Shown: piece by piece, positions 16,439 through 25,070 of the stretch
Layout: each line of letters opens with the position of its first letter
Numbering within the stretch: the stretch's first letter is position 1
Source: DASZIT01 sp963819695
GTDB lineage: Bacteria > Actinomycetota > Acidimicrobiia > Acidimicrobiales > RAAP-2
Assembly: GCA_963819695.1 (NCBI GenBank)
Contig: CAWFXD010000001.1
Location: 2,170,001 to 2,234,000 of the forward strand
DNA length: 64,000 bases
Direction of reading: 5' to 3'
Translations under genes and position numbers: made by a program
Notes under the pieces: model-generated
The model's database searches: none
What the model was told of the DNA's origin: nothing
Seen by the model: only the letters and a program-made list of their open reading frames with translations

Positions 16439-16824
16439 TCGGAACTCCGGAACTCCTGAATCGGCCCCACCACCTTTGCCGACACCGGAAACGAGAAACC
16501 CGGAAGGATCGTTTGGGCCTTCCCGGTAACAGTTACTTCCACTGAATCGCCGGGAAGGACCGAGTAGGAAACTGTTGAAGAAGTGATGTCCGAGCCCGGT
16601 CCGTCCAAGACCGATCGAGCTCGGTCCGCCCCTTGAGCAGGCCCTCCTCCGATGGATCGCGCCGTTCGGTCGCCGGTTGACGCCGCTAGTTGCGCCACTT
16701 GGGCCGCGTGAGACCAGAGAGCGAACTGAACCACGATGAGAAGCAATAGCATCAGTATCGGAATAACAAGAACCGCTTCGATGACCGACGAGCCACTGTC
16801 GCTGGCGCCGCGTGGGGTCGTCAT
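16435..16824 (-). CDS. TadE-like pseudopilin, second copy
   Basis: 129 aa from ATG 16824 (MTTPRGASDSGSSVIEAVLV). It shows the same TadE architecture as its neighbour: a SGSSVIEAVLVIPILMLLLL helix with the conserved Glu, then a small soluble domain (SVEVTVTGKAQTILPGFSF). An upstream in-frame extension exists but lacks family features. Tandem TadE genes after the Flp gene are common in Tad operons. Confidence 0.75.
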   Translation of the reverse strand: MTTPRGASDSGSSVIEAVLVIPILMLLLLIVVQFALWSHAAQVAQLAASTGDRTARSIGGGPAQGADRARSVLDGPGSDITSSTVSYSVLPGDSVEVTVTGKAQTILPGFSFPVSAKVVGPIQEFRSSE

Positions 16825-16909
16825 TCTGGCGGGCCGAATTCCGCACACGACGCCCCTTGGCTCGTCGGGTTCACCAAGTATTCGCATCGTCCGCAGACGT
16901 CCGCTCAAA

Positions 16910-17119
16910 TCAGTTGAGGTTGATCGAGTTGGCCTTGGCTGTGACCTTGGCCACGATGATCGCACCTACCGCGAGAGCCAATGCCGCGAAGATCGCAGTG
17001 AGGATGACCTTCTCTACGGCGGTACCACATTCATTGAATCGACCTGCGACGCCAGTCCGCGTTCGCAGATAGGTCCAGATAGCCACGATCTGTATGCGCA
17101 CGTTCGTTGCTCCTCTCAT
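16910..17119 (-). CDS. Flp-type pilin
   Basis: 69 aa. A basic N-terminal half with one Cys precedes the hydrophobic helix KVILTAIFAALALAVGAIIV, ending AKVTAKANSINLN. Size, helix position and its place between tadC and tadE identify it as the probable major pilin of the Tad pilus. The G/E-type cleavage site is less canonical than in proteobacterial Flp, so the mature end is uncertain. Spacing to tadC upstream is about 86 bp. Confidence 0.7.
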   Translation of the reverse strand: MRGATNVRIQIVAIWTYLRTRTGVAGRFNECGTAVEKVILTAIFAALALAVGAIIVAKVTAKANSINLN

Positions 17120-17205
17120 TGATTGTCAGTTAGTGGTCGATGCGATGGAAGCCAGCCCGATCGAGATGCATACATCGAGCCCACGTCTCCCCACGAAAGT
17201 CATGA

Positions 17206-18105
17206 TCAAAAGCCCGCCAGTATCCGATTGAAAGCCGGGTACCCGATGAAGAGCAAGAAGCCGAGCAGCAACAGGGTTCCGGGCAGAAAGAGGCGCTCGG
17301 TCATCGCATTGGCCGCACTCTCCGCTTCCGCCTGCTCATGTCGACGCAGCGATGCCGCCCTGGCGCTGAGGGATTGCCGGACCCGCGCCCCCTCAGTTCC
17401 TGCAAGTTGCAGCGTGGCCGACAACTCAATCAATTCCGGCACGGCCAATTCGCTACCCAATTCAGCCAACGCCTGCCAAGCCGCTTCTCCGGTATCCCGC
17501 GCCAGTAGCAATGCCTTCGCTATTCGTTTTGATGCCCAATCAGAACTCACGGTAGATGCAGACAGGAGACTCCCCTCGATACCGGCACCCCCGGCCAGAC
17601 TGAGGACAACCAGGTCGACATAGGTGCCGATCACGGATCGGAAGTGGTGCCTTCGTTCCTCGGCTTCTGCCTTCAGCACCAAGAGAGGAACCAATGCACC
17701 GGTCGGAATCAACACCAGAGCCAGCAACACAGGAAACAACACGGACAACGAGATTCCCGCCGCCTCGGCGCCCGCCCACAACACCGGCGGGGCCAGAAGT
17801 CCGATACCTGCAGCCGCAAGGACTTGGGATGCCAGCTGGGCTGGAGACGTCACGGTGATGGCGAGCGTTGGCGATAGCGACGTCCATCGAGGATGTATGA
17901 AGAGACCTCGAGCGGAGGCCGTATCCACCAGTTGTGCCGATAGCCTCCTCAAGGACCCCCGATGATCCGTTTCCGGGACCGACTGGACGGGCCGCGACCC
18001 AATGCGATCAATGGCTTCCAACGAGGGGCGGGTTGCGCGGGCACCATATGCGACACCAACAGATCCGATGCCCGCAAGAAATCCAAGGAGGGCAACCGCG
18101 GTCAA
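17206..18105 (-). CDS. tadC: TadC inner-membrane platform protein
   Basis: 299 aa, type II secretion F-domain family. Hydrophobic segments occur at the N-terminus (VALLGFLAGIGSVGVAYGA), near the middle (ISLSVLFPVLLALVLIPTGA) and at the end (FLPGTLLLLGFLLFIGYPAF). The cytoplasmic helical bundle contains the family stretch VIGTYVDLVVLSLAGGAG. With TadB it forms the membrane platform on which the TadA ATPase drives pilin addition. A TTG start is implied by the TTGA overlap with the tadB stop. Confidence 0.85.
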   Translation of the reverse strand: MTAVALLGFLAGIGSVGVAYGARATRPSLEAIDRIGSRPVQSVPETDHRGSLRRLSAQLVDTASARGLFIHPRWTSLSPTLAITVTSPAQLASQVLAAAGIGLLAPPVLWAGAEAAGISLSVLFPVLLALVLIPTGALVPLLVLKAEAEERRHHFRSVIGTYVDLVVLSLAGGAGIEGSLLSASTVSSDWASKRIAKALLLARDTGEAAWQALAELGSELAVPELIELSATLQLAGTEGARVRQSLSARAASLRRHEQAEAESAANAMTERLFLPGTLLLLGFLLFIGYPAFNRILAGF

Positions 18106-18944
18106 CGCTCGACCACCTCTCCTCCGAGTAGCCGGACTGGCGCTGGAGGCCTGGCCAGTATCACCATCAGAGTCAGGCCCGTGGCATAGAGGCCGCCAAC
18201 AACCAGAAGAACGATCTGGCCTTCTGCACTCCCAAAGGGAGCCAGGTATGCGTGGGCAAGAACGGTGAGCGCAACCGCGAAGGCGACCGAAAACACCAAG
18301 ACCGTCCGAACACCACTTCGAATTGACGCTCTACTCGTCTCGATCCGTAGCCGTAGAGCAACCTCTTCGCGGGTTGATTCGGCAAGTGCCGCCAGTAGGT
18401 CTCCCAATCGCTGAGCTCGGGCGGAAACCGCCAGGATCAGCGAACAGATGACTCGATCAGCACACGGATCGGCGAGTTCATCTCCAAAGCGCAACAAGGC
18501 CTCTTCGGGATGCATTCCCGCGCCGATTCTTCCTGCAAGTGCCATCGCCGGCTCGCGAATCGTGAACGGGCTGAGGGGGGCCGTGGCGATGATGGCCTGA
18601 CTCAATCCGGCTGACGCCGCCAGCGTTCCTTGGAGCATCTCAGTCCACGTGGCGATGGCCTCGATCTTCACAGCCGACAACGAACCCGACGTCTGGCCAA
18701 ACAACTTGGGCAGCCCGTAGACCGCAATTCCGACTATGACAAATGCGACCGGCCAACCCGTTGCAATCGCTGCAAGCACACCGGAGGCGGTCGCGACGAC
18801 AATGGGAGTCAGCCTAGATACCTTGAGAGCAGATCTGACTCGTGTCGTCGGTTCAGTTGGTGTGCCGTCGCCGAGGTACGAACGGGCTATCCCGATTACG
18901 CCAAGTCCGAAACATAATGCGCACACGAATACGATCGCGATCAT
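18102..18944 (-). CDS. tadB: TadB inner-membrane platform protein
   Basis: 280 aa, type II secretion F-domain family. There is an N-terminal membrane helix (MIAIVFVCALCFGLGVIGIA), a second hydrophobic stretch (VVATASGVLAAIATGWPVAF), the T2SSF core (WTEMLQGTLAASAGLSQAI) and two C-terminal helices. Partner of TadC in the pilus platform. The start immediately follows the tadA stop, consistent with one operon. Confidence 0.85.
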   Translation of the reverse strand: MIAIVFVCALCFGLGVIGIARSYLGDGTPTEPTTRVRSALKVSRLTPIVVATASGVLAAIATGWPVAFVIVGIAVYGLPKLFGQTSGSLSAVKIEAIATWTEMLQGTLAASAGLSQAIIATAPLSPFTIREPAMALAGRIGAGMHPEEALLRFGDELADPCADRVICSLILAVSARAQRLGDLLAALAESTREEVALRLRIETSRASIRSGVRTVLVFSVAFAVALTVLAHAYLAPFGSAEGQIVLLVVGGLYATGLTLMVILARPPAPVRLLGGEVVER

Positions 18945-20336
18945 TCACCAGGCCCCTATCGTCTGATGGTTACCCGTCGGCTGATACCCAAATCGAACGA
19001 GCTCACCAAGAGTCTGCGGACGAAGTGGGGATCCGGGCATCGCGCGCCGATCTGACCCTGGGCGGTATATCTCATTGGAAATCACTTGCACCCCTTCCGC
19101 ATCCACCACTTCCCGAATAGACGAGATGAACCGGTGTCGGTGGGTCTGCGCCGCGAATTGGGTCCTCCCGCCATCCAGATCCGCGAGTTCCGGTCGGTCC
19201 CAACCCCGTCCCGCTCCGACAAAGCCCAGCTCTTCGTCAGATCCGTCGTCGGAATCGGTGTCGAGAAACACCACAAAATGAATGGATCCGGCAATGAGGA
19301 GATTGGTTGCTTCGAGCGCTAGGCGCTCCGGAGCCTGTACCGCGTAAGCGGCGACGCGCCGGAATACGCCACCGGATGAATTGGCGTGAATTGTGCACAT
19401 CGAGCCTGATCTGCCCTGACTCATGGCGTTCAACATTGGAAGAATCTCGTCTCCGAGGACCTCTCCGACGATGACTCTGTCGGCATTCATTCGAAGGGCA
19501 CGACGAACGAGATCAGCTACCGAAATCAAACCTTCACCTTCCACATTGGCGGGTCGTGCCTCCAGCGCGACCATGTCTGGATGGCGTTCCGGCATGTTCT
19601 CGAGGCCTAGCTCAAATGCCTGTTCGATGGTCACAATTCGCTCGCGAGGTGAGATCTCTGCGGCAAGCGCTCGCATCAACGTTGTCTTGCCCGAGTTCAT
19701 CGCCCCGGCAACGACGATGTTCTTCTTGGCTCGTACTGCCGCGCTCAACAGGGACGCAACATCCTCGCCTAGCGTTCCAAGTTCAATCAGATCTGCGATC
19801 GAAAGGTCAGCAAAACGGTGCCGCCTGATCGACACACACGGGCGCACTGAGACCGCCATCAACGCCGAGAGCCGGCTTCCGTCCGGAAGACGTAGGTCAA
19901 GTTCAGGTCGACCCATGTCAAACCGACGCTCAGACAGCCCGAATCGACCAGCCGCGGAGCGCATCATCTCGACGAGTTCGTCGTCGGAATCCGCGACCGG
20001 CTCCATTGTTCGCTTTGACCCGTCAGCGAACGTGGCCCACACTTTGTCGCAGCCGTTGATATCGATATTCTCGACTGTGGGATCGTCGATGAGCGCTTGA
20101 ATCCGACCCATACCGAAGAGCGCGTCGAGTACCGACTGGGCCAACATCTGTTCTTCGAGCACGGTCGGCGCGATTTCGCCAGCACCAAGTGGTCCGACCG
20201 CCAAGGCATCCAGGTGGGCGAATATCCGTTGCCGCGCGTATTCCCGGCGGTCGTCGCCCTGTAAGTCGCCATCATCCTGTGCGGCTAGGTCTTCGGCCAC
20301 CAATCGACGCAACGAACCAGCAAGGTTTCCAGTCAT
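18945..20336 (-). CDS. tadA: TadA/CpaF pilus assembly ATPase
   Basis: 463 aa in one frame. The N-terminal helical domain leads to the secretion-ATPase core: GRIQALIDDPTVENIDING, Walker A GAMNSGKTT at about 211-219, an Asp-box region (IVTIEQAFELGLE), a Walker B-like RVIVGEVLGDE near 287, and a His box (CTIHANSSGGV). This is the motor that polymerises Flp pilins. Most CpaF proteins have GEVRG at the Walker B end; here it is GEVLG. The start overlaps the tadZ stop as ATGA. Confidence 0.9.
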   Translation of the reverse strand: MTGNLAGSLRRLVAEDLAAQDDGDLQGDDRREYARQRIFAHLDALAVGPLGAGEIAPTVLEEQMLAQSVLDALFGMGRIQALIDDPTVENIDINGCDKVWATFADGSKRTMEPVADSDDELVEMMRSAAGRFGLSERRFDMGRPELDLRLPDGSRLSALMAVSVRPCVSIRRHRFADLSIADLIELGTLGEDVASLLSAAVRAKKNIVVAGAMNSGKTTLMRALAAEISPRERIVTIEQAFELGLENMPERHPDMVALEARPANVEGEGLISVADLVRRALRMNADRVIVGEVLGDEILPMLNAMSQGRSGSMCTIHANSSGGVFRRVAAYAVQAPERLALEATNLLIAGSIHFVVFLDTDSDDGSDEELGFVGAGRGWDRPELADLDGGRTQFAAQTHRHRFISSIREVVDAEGVQVISNEIYRPGSDRRAMPGSPLRPQTLGELVRFGYQPTGNHQTIGAW

Positions 20337-21222
20337 GGATGATCCTGAAGGGTCAGCGAACGATCCAGCGTTTGCGCTCCAGCCTTCCCAGTGGGCGATT
20401 CGGCACCCGGACCGTCACGCGACATGCTTCGTGTGGAAGGTTCGTTCGGCGATGCGGGATCGGCCTCGGCTTGCGTTGACGATTCCGGTTCCCACTCGGC
20501 TTCCGAGCCGGCCAGAGTTAGTGCGAGTCGGCGCGACGATTTCACCAGTGCCGAACGAGCGAGTCGTCGTTTCGATCCCCGTGCCGTGGTGAGTACCGCC
20601 GCAGCACTCGGATCGTCGGCGATTTCGATGATGTCCGTCAGCCCGGTAAACCGTCCAACCTCAGATACCGAATAGGGCCCACTCCCCACCATCGCGAGCA
20701 AGAGGCTCCCGCCGCACAGTTCCCTCACCGCCCCGGCTCGATCACGCACGTGGCGGATGGACGCCGCATCTGAACGCAACACAATGCATACGGTGTCTGA
20801 GTCTTTGAGCCACATCTGAGGCTCCAGCAACTCATGGTGAAGACGTCCGAGGTCGACGATGACGTCAGTCACTCGGTCCCTTGGCCACCCCTGCGCACGG
20901 TACGTAGCGCTTCTTGAGAGGCATCGTGCCCAACACCGTCACTGGCGCCTCCTTGGGCCCCCACCAGGACTTCGAGCCCTCCGGGCAGGTTCTGCAGGTG
21001 GGCATCGATCGGTTGAGCCGCTTCGCCCCGACGAGCAGCAAGAGTCAGTGACTGCCATCCCGTCTTATTCGAGAGCCTGAAACGGGATGCCAGGTCGCCG
21101 CCATCGGAATCGCGCTCGGCGAGGATCACCCTTCGCCCCGTTGGCCAAGTTGCCCCGACCAGGCACGCCAAGGTGGTGACGCCAGGTGAGCCCTTGATCG
21201 AAGCCAGTGTTACGAGCGTCAT
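20333..21222 (-). CDS. TadZ/CpaE-like ParA-family ATPase, frameshifted as read
   Basis: The first part (MTLVTLASIKGSPGVTTLAC) has the deviant Walker A of ParA/MinD proteins (KGSPGVTT) and the switch-like LAERDSDGGDLASRF. The second part (RVTDVIVDLGRLHHELLEPQ) carries the VIVDLG strand. They are in different frames. Adding one base near 20897 joins them as LRTVAQGWPRDRVTDVIVDL, an otherwise typical sequence, for about 295 aa. An apparent stop/start overlap at the junction could mimic two genes, but the ATPase fold needs both halves. Role: localising the Tad machinery. The C-terminal 60 residues are Ser/Glu-rich and probably disordered. Confidence 0.75.
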
Positions 21223-21941
21223 GATCCGGCACCTACCCGTGGAAGAAGGACCAGGCTCACTTGATCGGCGGCCGCAGCTACGGACACTTCGGCGGCCACA
21301 GTCGAAGACACCTCGACGGATACCAGCTCCGAAGCCGCTCCTGACGAATTGGAAGTCGGAGATGCAACGCCATATACGCGTGCGCTGGGCACCAGAACTC
21401 CAGTCGAGGAGTCTGTCCCGCCAGACGCCGCAGATGTGGCCGGAGCCGGCGTGCCCGGGGTTCCAGTCTGGACCACCATTACTTGATCACCCGGTTCCAC
21501 TCCCGATGAAGGAAGTTGGCCGTCCTTCAGCGCAATGCCGACGACAGCGTCTCCTGATGCGAGCGGCTGAGAACTCGAGACATCTGCCATGGTGAGCAGT
21601 GTTCCCGGCACCAGACCCACCGCGGCGAATTTTCCAACGATGTCCCGGGCCTCAACAATAGGAACCGGTGACACAGCACCGGACAGAACCGCGTTTTCCT
21701 CTCCGAGATCGCTGGCGGTGATCCGCTGACCCGGCGGAACGGACCTTGTGATTGCGATCACCGCGACCTGATGATTGGCTCGGGAGTAGATACTGACGAA
21801 TATCGCGATGCTGGCGAACACGACCGCCACCGATGCGATGGCCAGGACCGGCCTTCGGACCCGTACTGGCGACGGCAGGCGATTGGGTTCGGCTCGGGTT
21901 TCGCGAGTTGACGGAGCCGGCTGCTCGAGGAGGGACGTCAT
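21219..21941 (-). CDS. CpaB/RcpC-like SAF-domain pilus protein
   Basis: 240 aa. One membrane helix (VLAIASVAVVFASIAIFVSI) follows a proline-rich cytoplasmic tail, then a SAF domain (AVIAITRSVPPGQRITASDL). CpaB/RcpC proteins sit in the periplasmic or wall part of Tad systems. The start follows the upstream gene by about 46 bases and the stop overlaps the TadZ-like start as ATGA. Confidence 0.8.
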   Translation of the reverse strand: MTSLLEQPAPSTRETRAEPNRLPSPVRVRRPVLAIASVAVVFASIAIFVSIYSRANHQVAVIAITRSVPPGQRITASDLGEENAVLSGAVSPVPIVEARDIVGKFAAVGLVPGTLLTMADVSSSQPLASGDAVVGIALKDGQLPSSGVEPGDQVMVVQTGTPGTPAPATSAASGGTDSSTGVLVPSARVYGVASPTSNSSGAASELVSVEVSSTVAAEVSVAAAADQVSLVLLPRVGAGS

Positions 21942-21987
21942 GCTAAGACCTCGCTAACGGTGACGGTGGTACGAGAAGGCACCGGTT

Positions 21988-22870
21988 TCACGAATTCACG
22001 CTTTGCACTTGCTCGACTCGAAGGCTCGTCGCTGATGTGGTTGCCAGCGACGGCAGATCGCCTCCACCGGGCGCTCCCTGTGCGGTCCATACCACCTGCC
22101 ACGCGACCGTCGCAGTTACTCGGAAGGCGCCATCGTCCGGATTCCCATCCGGTGCCGGTTGACCTCGTGACGTGGTCGGATAGGTGTACGAACAGGATGT
22201 CTGTTGCGCCGAGGAAGGGAGATCGGTGCGATACGCCGTTCCCGGACCGGAACAGCTGAGCGCATTCCCATCACCGAGGTTCCAGGTAACTGACGTTGGC
22301 GTCGCCGTGGCGGTGGCGGTCACGGCGCCGACCGTGGCGCTCACTGAATAGGGATGCCACAGCGCCGGATCGATCCAGAGCCAAGTGGGCAGGTTGACCA
22401 CGGCATTGGCCGGCGGATTGAGATTGATGGTGGGTGAGGGCAGATTGAGCGAGTTCTCTGCCTGCAAGGCGACGGCGTACGGATCTACCGCCGGCGGAGC
22501 TGCCGGAGGAGCGGCGGCGCTCGAAATCCAAAGGTTGGTTGTGGTCGTTCCCCCGCGCTAGTGGTGCACAGAATGGAATACCAACTGCCCGGGCCAGTAA
22601 CCCCTGGAGGTGGGCCTACGGCGTTGTTCAAGGCCAGAACATCTGTGGTGCATATCGGAACGAATGCAGGAGGACTGCTTGCGGTGGAGGCGCCACCCGC
22701 TGGGACGCTGGGAGTGCCTGGCGAAGACGCCGAAGTGGATGCTCCGACCGAGATCGTGCCGCCCGATTCCTGACGAAGTTGCACAGCCCTGCGTAGCTAA
22801 CGGTGACGTACCTCGACGGCACGACGACCATGACCAACGAAGATGCCAAAGGGATTACGATGCGGCGCAT
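21988..22870 (-). CDS. secreted PKD-like protein of the Tad block, two frameshifts
   Basis: MRRIVIPLASSLVMVVVPSR begins a secretion signal. The frame then moves near 22790 to VQLRQESGGTISVGAS and again in a G run at 22552-22556 to TTTTNLWISSAAAPPAAPP. The final part contains NLPTWLWIDPALWHPYS and VTWNLGDGNALSC, a PKD-like pattern seen in secreted proteins beside actinobacterial Tad loci. Each shift is explained by one base in a run of G. Likely a surface or wall component of the pilus system; no enzymatic motif is visible. The start overlaps the upstream gene by 16 bases. Confidence 0.65.
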
Positions 22871-23422
22871 TTGCCAGCCTCGACGTTCTGGTCGGCCAGT
22901 TTCCAACCCGTAGCGGTTGATTGCATGATCGACGTGACCAGCTCGAAGTCGGGCTGTCCCGCGATCCCGGGTACTGGCTTGCCGGTCTTTGCCACGATCC
23001 CGATCTCTTCGTCATGGACACAAGAGACGACTTCAGTTCCGGCTGTGCCCCTGGCCGTCACGTGTGGATTACCCCAGAAGAGTCGGTCCTTTAGCGACGT
23101 CACCTTGCGTCCGCAAGCTGAGCGAGGTTGGCTCGTACACGTGTCGAGAATGAGGCGGGATCATGGTCGCAGCCAACTCCGGCGAATTGGGATCGGAGGT
23201 CAGGGCGGCATCGTGAAATGCCTTCTGAGCAGCCAGCCATGCCGAGATGATCTGTCCGTCCTCGGCGGTCGTCGTACTCGTGGGCGTGCTGGCCGGGTCT
23301 GATTTCGTAGTCGTCGGAGACGATGCCGACCGAGACGCGCTACACGACGCCAGCGACAATGACCAAACTGCTGCACAGATCGCCACCACGAGAACCCTGG
23401 CTGATCCCGGCCGCAGCGCCAA
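22855..23422 (-). CDS. lipoprotein of the Tad block, frameshifted
   Basis: A hydrophobic leader ending in a lipobox (SLSLASC) precedes a Thr/Ser-rich spacer and a conserved-looking domain (ISAWLAAQKAFHDAALTSDP). The frame changes at the CCCC run 23072-23075; one base fewer gives LLGNPHVTARGTAG and continues to KPVPGIAGQPDFELV. The N-terminus is uncertain; TTG 23422 is used, and later GTG codons in the leader are possible. It is the first gene of the minus-strand Tad block. The function is unknown. Confidence 0.6.
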
Positions 23423-23471
23423 CTCCCAATGACGCGTACCTACCACTGGTTGCGAACTTATGGTCGGGCCA

Positions 23472-23498
23472 TTGCAATTATCAATAGACCAATTGCAA
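23472..23498. promoter_or_regulatory. 8-bp inverted repeat, candidate operator of the Tad operon
   Basis: TTGCAATT and AATTGCAA are perfect inverted arms separated by 11 bases, giving a centre-to-centre distance of 19 bases (about two helical turns). This is typical of a dimeric repressor or activator site. It lies about 50 bp upstream of the first Tad-block gene. The regulator is unknown; the LysM-BTAD protein at the operon end is one candidate by inference. Confidence 0.45.
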
Positions 23499-23501
23499 AT
23501 A

Positions 23502-23517
23502 CCGAAAAATCTTTCGG
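23502..23517. repeat. short hairpin next to the Tad operator candidate
   Basis: CCGAAA and TTTCGG pair perfectly around a 4-base loop (AATC), three bases after the larger inverted repeat. There is no poly-T tract, so a terminator is unlikely. Confidence 0.4.
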
Positions 23518-23741
23518 AGCAGGCGAGGAACCTATTTTCACTCGGTGTGTCACATGCTAGGAAATGGCGCGGGGGACCGAACACCGGACTTACATTTGCG
23601 CTCCCACGTTGCGAGGAACTTTGCTCGCCGCCTTGCAGAGAACCTTGCTGACCCGCCTTCTCGACCGATTGTTTGGCCAGCCGGGCTGCTCGGTAAGGAC
23701 CCGTCGGAATCTGCTTAATCGAGCGCTTCGAACAACACAAT

Positions 23742-24548
23742 CTACCCGAGCGGCGGTCGTCCCCCTCCTGGAGGGCCGGCAAATGCCTGGGCAATCGACA
23801 GCCAATCTTGCGCCAGGCTGCCGGAGACGATCAGGGACGTATCGGCGATGTTGCGTCGTTGGGTGACCAGCAGGCAGAAATCTTCCGCGGGACCGGTCAC
23901 CGATGAAACAGGTTCTCCTTCGATCGGCTCGCCGACCTCCCAAGCCCACTCCTCACCGGAAGGAGCCACCAGAACAACGTCGATCTTCCCGGGGGGCACT
24001 TCCAGCCCGCTATTCATGTACGAGAACGGCCGGGCCCGCACACCGATGTGGGCGATGTGGCGCAGGCGATCGGTCGTGGGCCGCTCGGCCCCAAGGGCAT
24101 CGACGACGTCCTGGCCGTGGGCCCAGGTCTCCATCAGTCGGGCCGATACGAAGGACATTGCCCCCATCGGCGGCCCGAACCATGGAACCCGCATCTTCGG
24201 ATCCACGACGGCGAATGCCTCCGCCATCCCCCCGTGAGCGGTCTCCCACCAGTCGACCAGCTCATCGCCGGTCATCGAGCGCCCCCGGATGAGGTGCCCC
24301 TCCATCGGGTCCCCGGTCTGCGCCATGAATGCCTCCGCCATCAGGGCGAATTTCTGCGGCTCGGTGATGGCCAGGTGGGCCGCCGCGTCGAAATAGGCCA
24401 AATGGCTGATCTGGTCCCTCACGGCCCAGCCCTCCGCCGGGGTCATCAGATCCCATTCCTTCGCCTCGCTGGCCAGCGGCTTTACGATCCGAAGGAGGTC
24501 CTGGTGTTCGGCCTCGTGGTCGTCGAGCAGATCAGTGAATTCCGACAT
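23742..24548 (-). CDS. TIGR03084-family metal-binding protein
   Basis: 268 aa. The N-terminal DinB/mycothiol-maleylpyruvate-isomerase-type four-helix bundle has metal-ligand histidines (RDQISHLAYFD, ETWAHGQDVVDALG), then the C-terminal domain that defines TIGR03084 (HIGVRARPFSYMNSGLEV). Proteins of this family are common in actinobacteria with mycothiol; a thiol-dependent transferase role is likely but unproven. It is a single gene with ATG 24548. Confidence 0.85.
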   Translation of the reverse strand: MSEFTDLLDDHEAEHQDLLRIVKPLASEAKEWDLMTPAEGWAVRDQISHLAYFDAAAHLAITEPQKFALMAEAFMAQTGDPMEGHLIRGRSMTGDELVDWWETAHGGMAEAFAVVDPKMRVPWFGPPMGAMSFVSARLMETWAHGQDVVDALGAERPTTDRLRHIAHIGVRARPFSYMNSGLEVPPGKIDVVLVAPSGEEWAWEVGEPIEGEPVSSVTGPAEDFCLLVTQRRNIADTSLIVSGSLAQDWLSIAQAFAGPPGGGRPPLG

Positions 24549-24608
24549 GACCGGAAGGCTAGGGCAGAGCCGAGGTCGGGGGTGCGGAGAAGGGTCGAAT
24601 GCGAGCGG

Positions 24609-24902
24609 CTACTCGGCGGTGTCCAGCCAGGTTCGGTCGGACCCGATGACCGTCACTTCGGGGTGCGACCAGATGAATCGTTCCACCGAGTCGAGGACCT
24701 CCTCCACGTGTCGGACCGACCCGGCGACCGCGGCGAATGCCAGTTGGGAGCGCTGCCACTGATCTTGGAAGCCGACTTCCGCCGCCGCCACCCCGAATCG
24801 GACCTTGGCGGTCTCGACCAAATGCTTGACCACCGTCCGCTTGGCCTTGAGGGAGGCACTCTCGCCGATATGGATCTCTATGGCAAGGGCGCAGACCTGC
24901 AC
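24609..24902 (-). CDS. DUF503 (YlxP-like) protein
   Basis: 97 aa from GTG 24902. The sequence VCALAIEIHIGESASLKAKR continues into SVVK-like VVKHLVETAKVRFGVAAAEV and DQWQRSQLAFAAVA, the DUF503 pattern. In many bacteria the homologue lies next to rbfA and has been linked to ribosome assembly; here it is isolated. In-frame sequence upstream of the GTG lacks family features. Confidence 0.8.
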   Translation of the reverse strand: MQVCALAIEIHIGESASLKAKRTVVKHLVETAKVRFGVAAAEVGFQDQWQRSQLAFAAVAGSVRHVEEVLDSVERFIWSHPEVTVIGSDRTWLDTAE

Positions 24903-25070
24903 AGCTCTACTGTGTCGCGGTTGGCTGGGATCGATCAATCGGTCGATCGTGCGCAGGAGGGTCTCGCGCCTGGTGGCGGCGTCGGTGGGTAACCCGATCG
25001 TGGTTCTGGCCCCGAGCTGACCGTCACCGCCGGCCGGGGTGATGTAACACCCCGCTGCGAGACTGGCCAC

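Larger units (their letters stand above)
23423..23741. other. 319-bp gene-free region upstream of the Tad block
   Basis: A/T-richer DNA between the first Tad-block gene and the TIGR03084 stop. No credible gene is seen on either strand. It holds the two inverted repeats listed at 23472-23498 and 23502-23517 and is the likely promoter region of the minus-strand Tad operon. Confidence 0.7.

Noticed and set aside
12593..23422. Prophage or secretion-effector island
   Set aside because: All recognisable genes belong to Tad pilus assembly; no phage structural, integrase or effector motifs are present.
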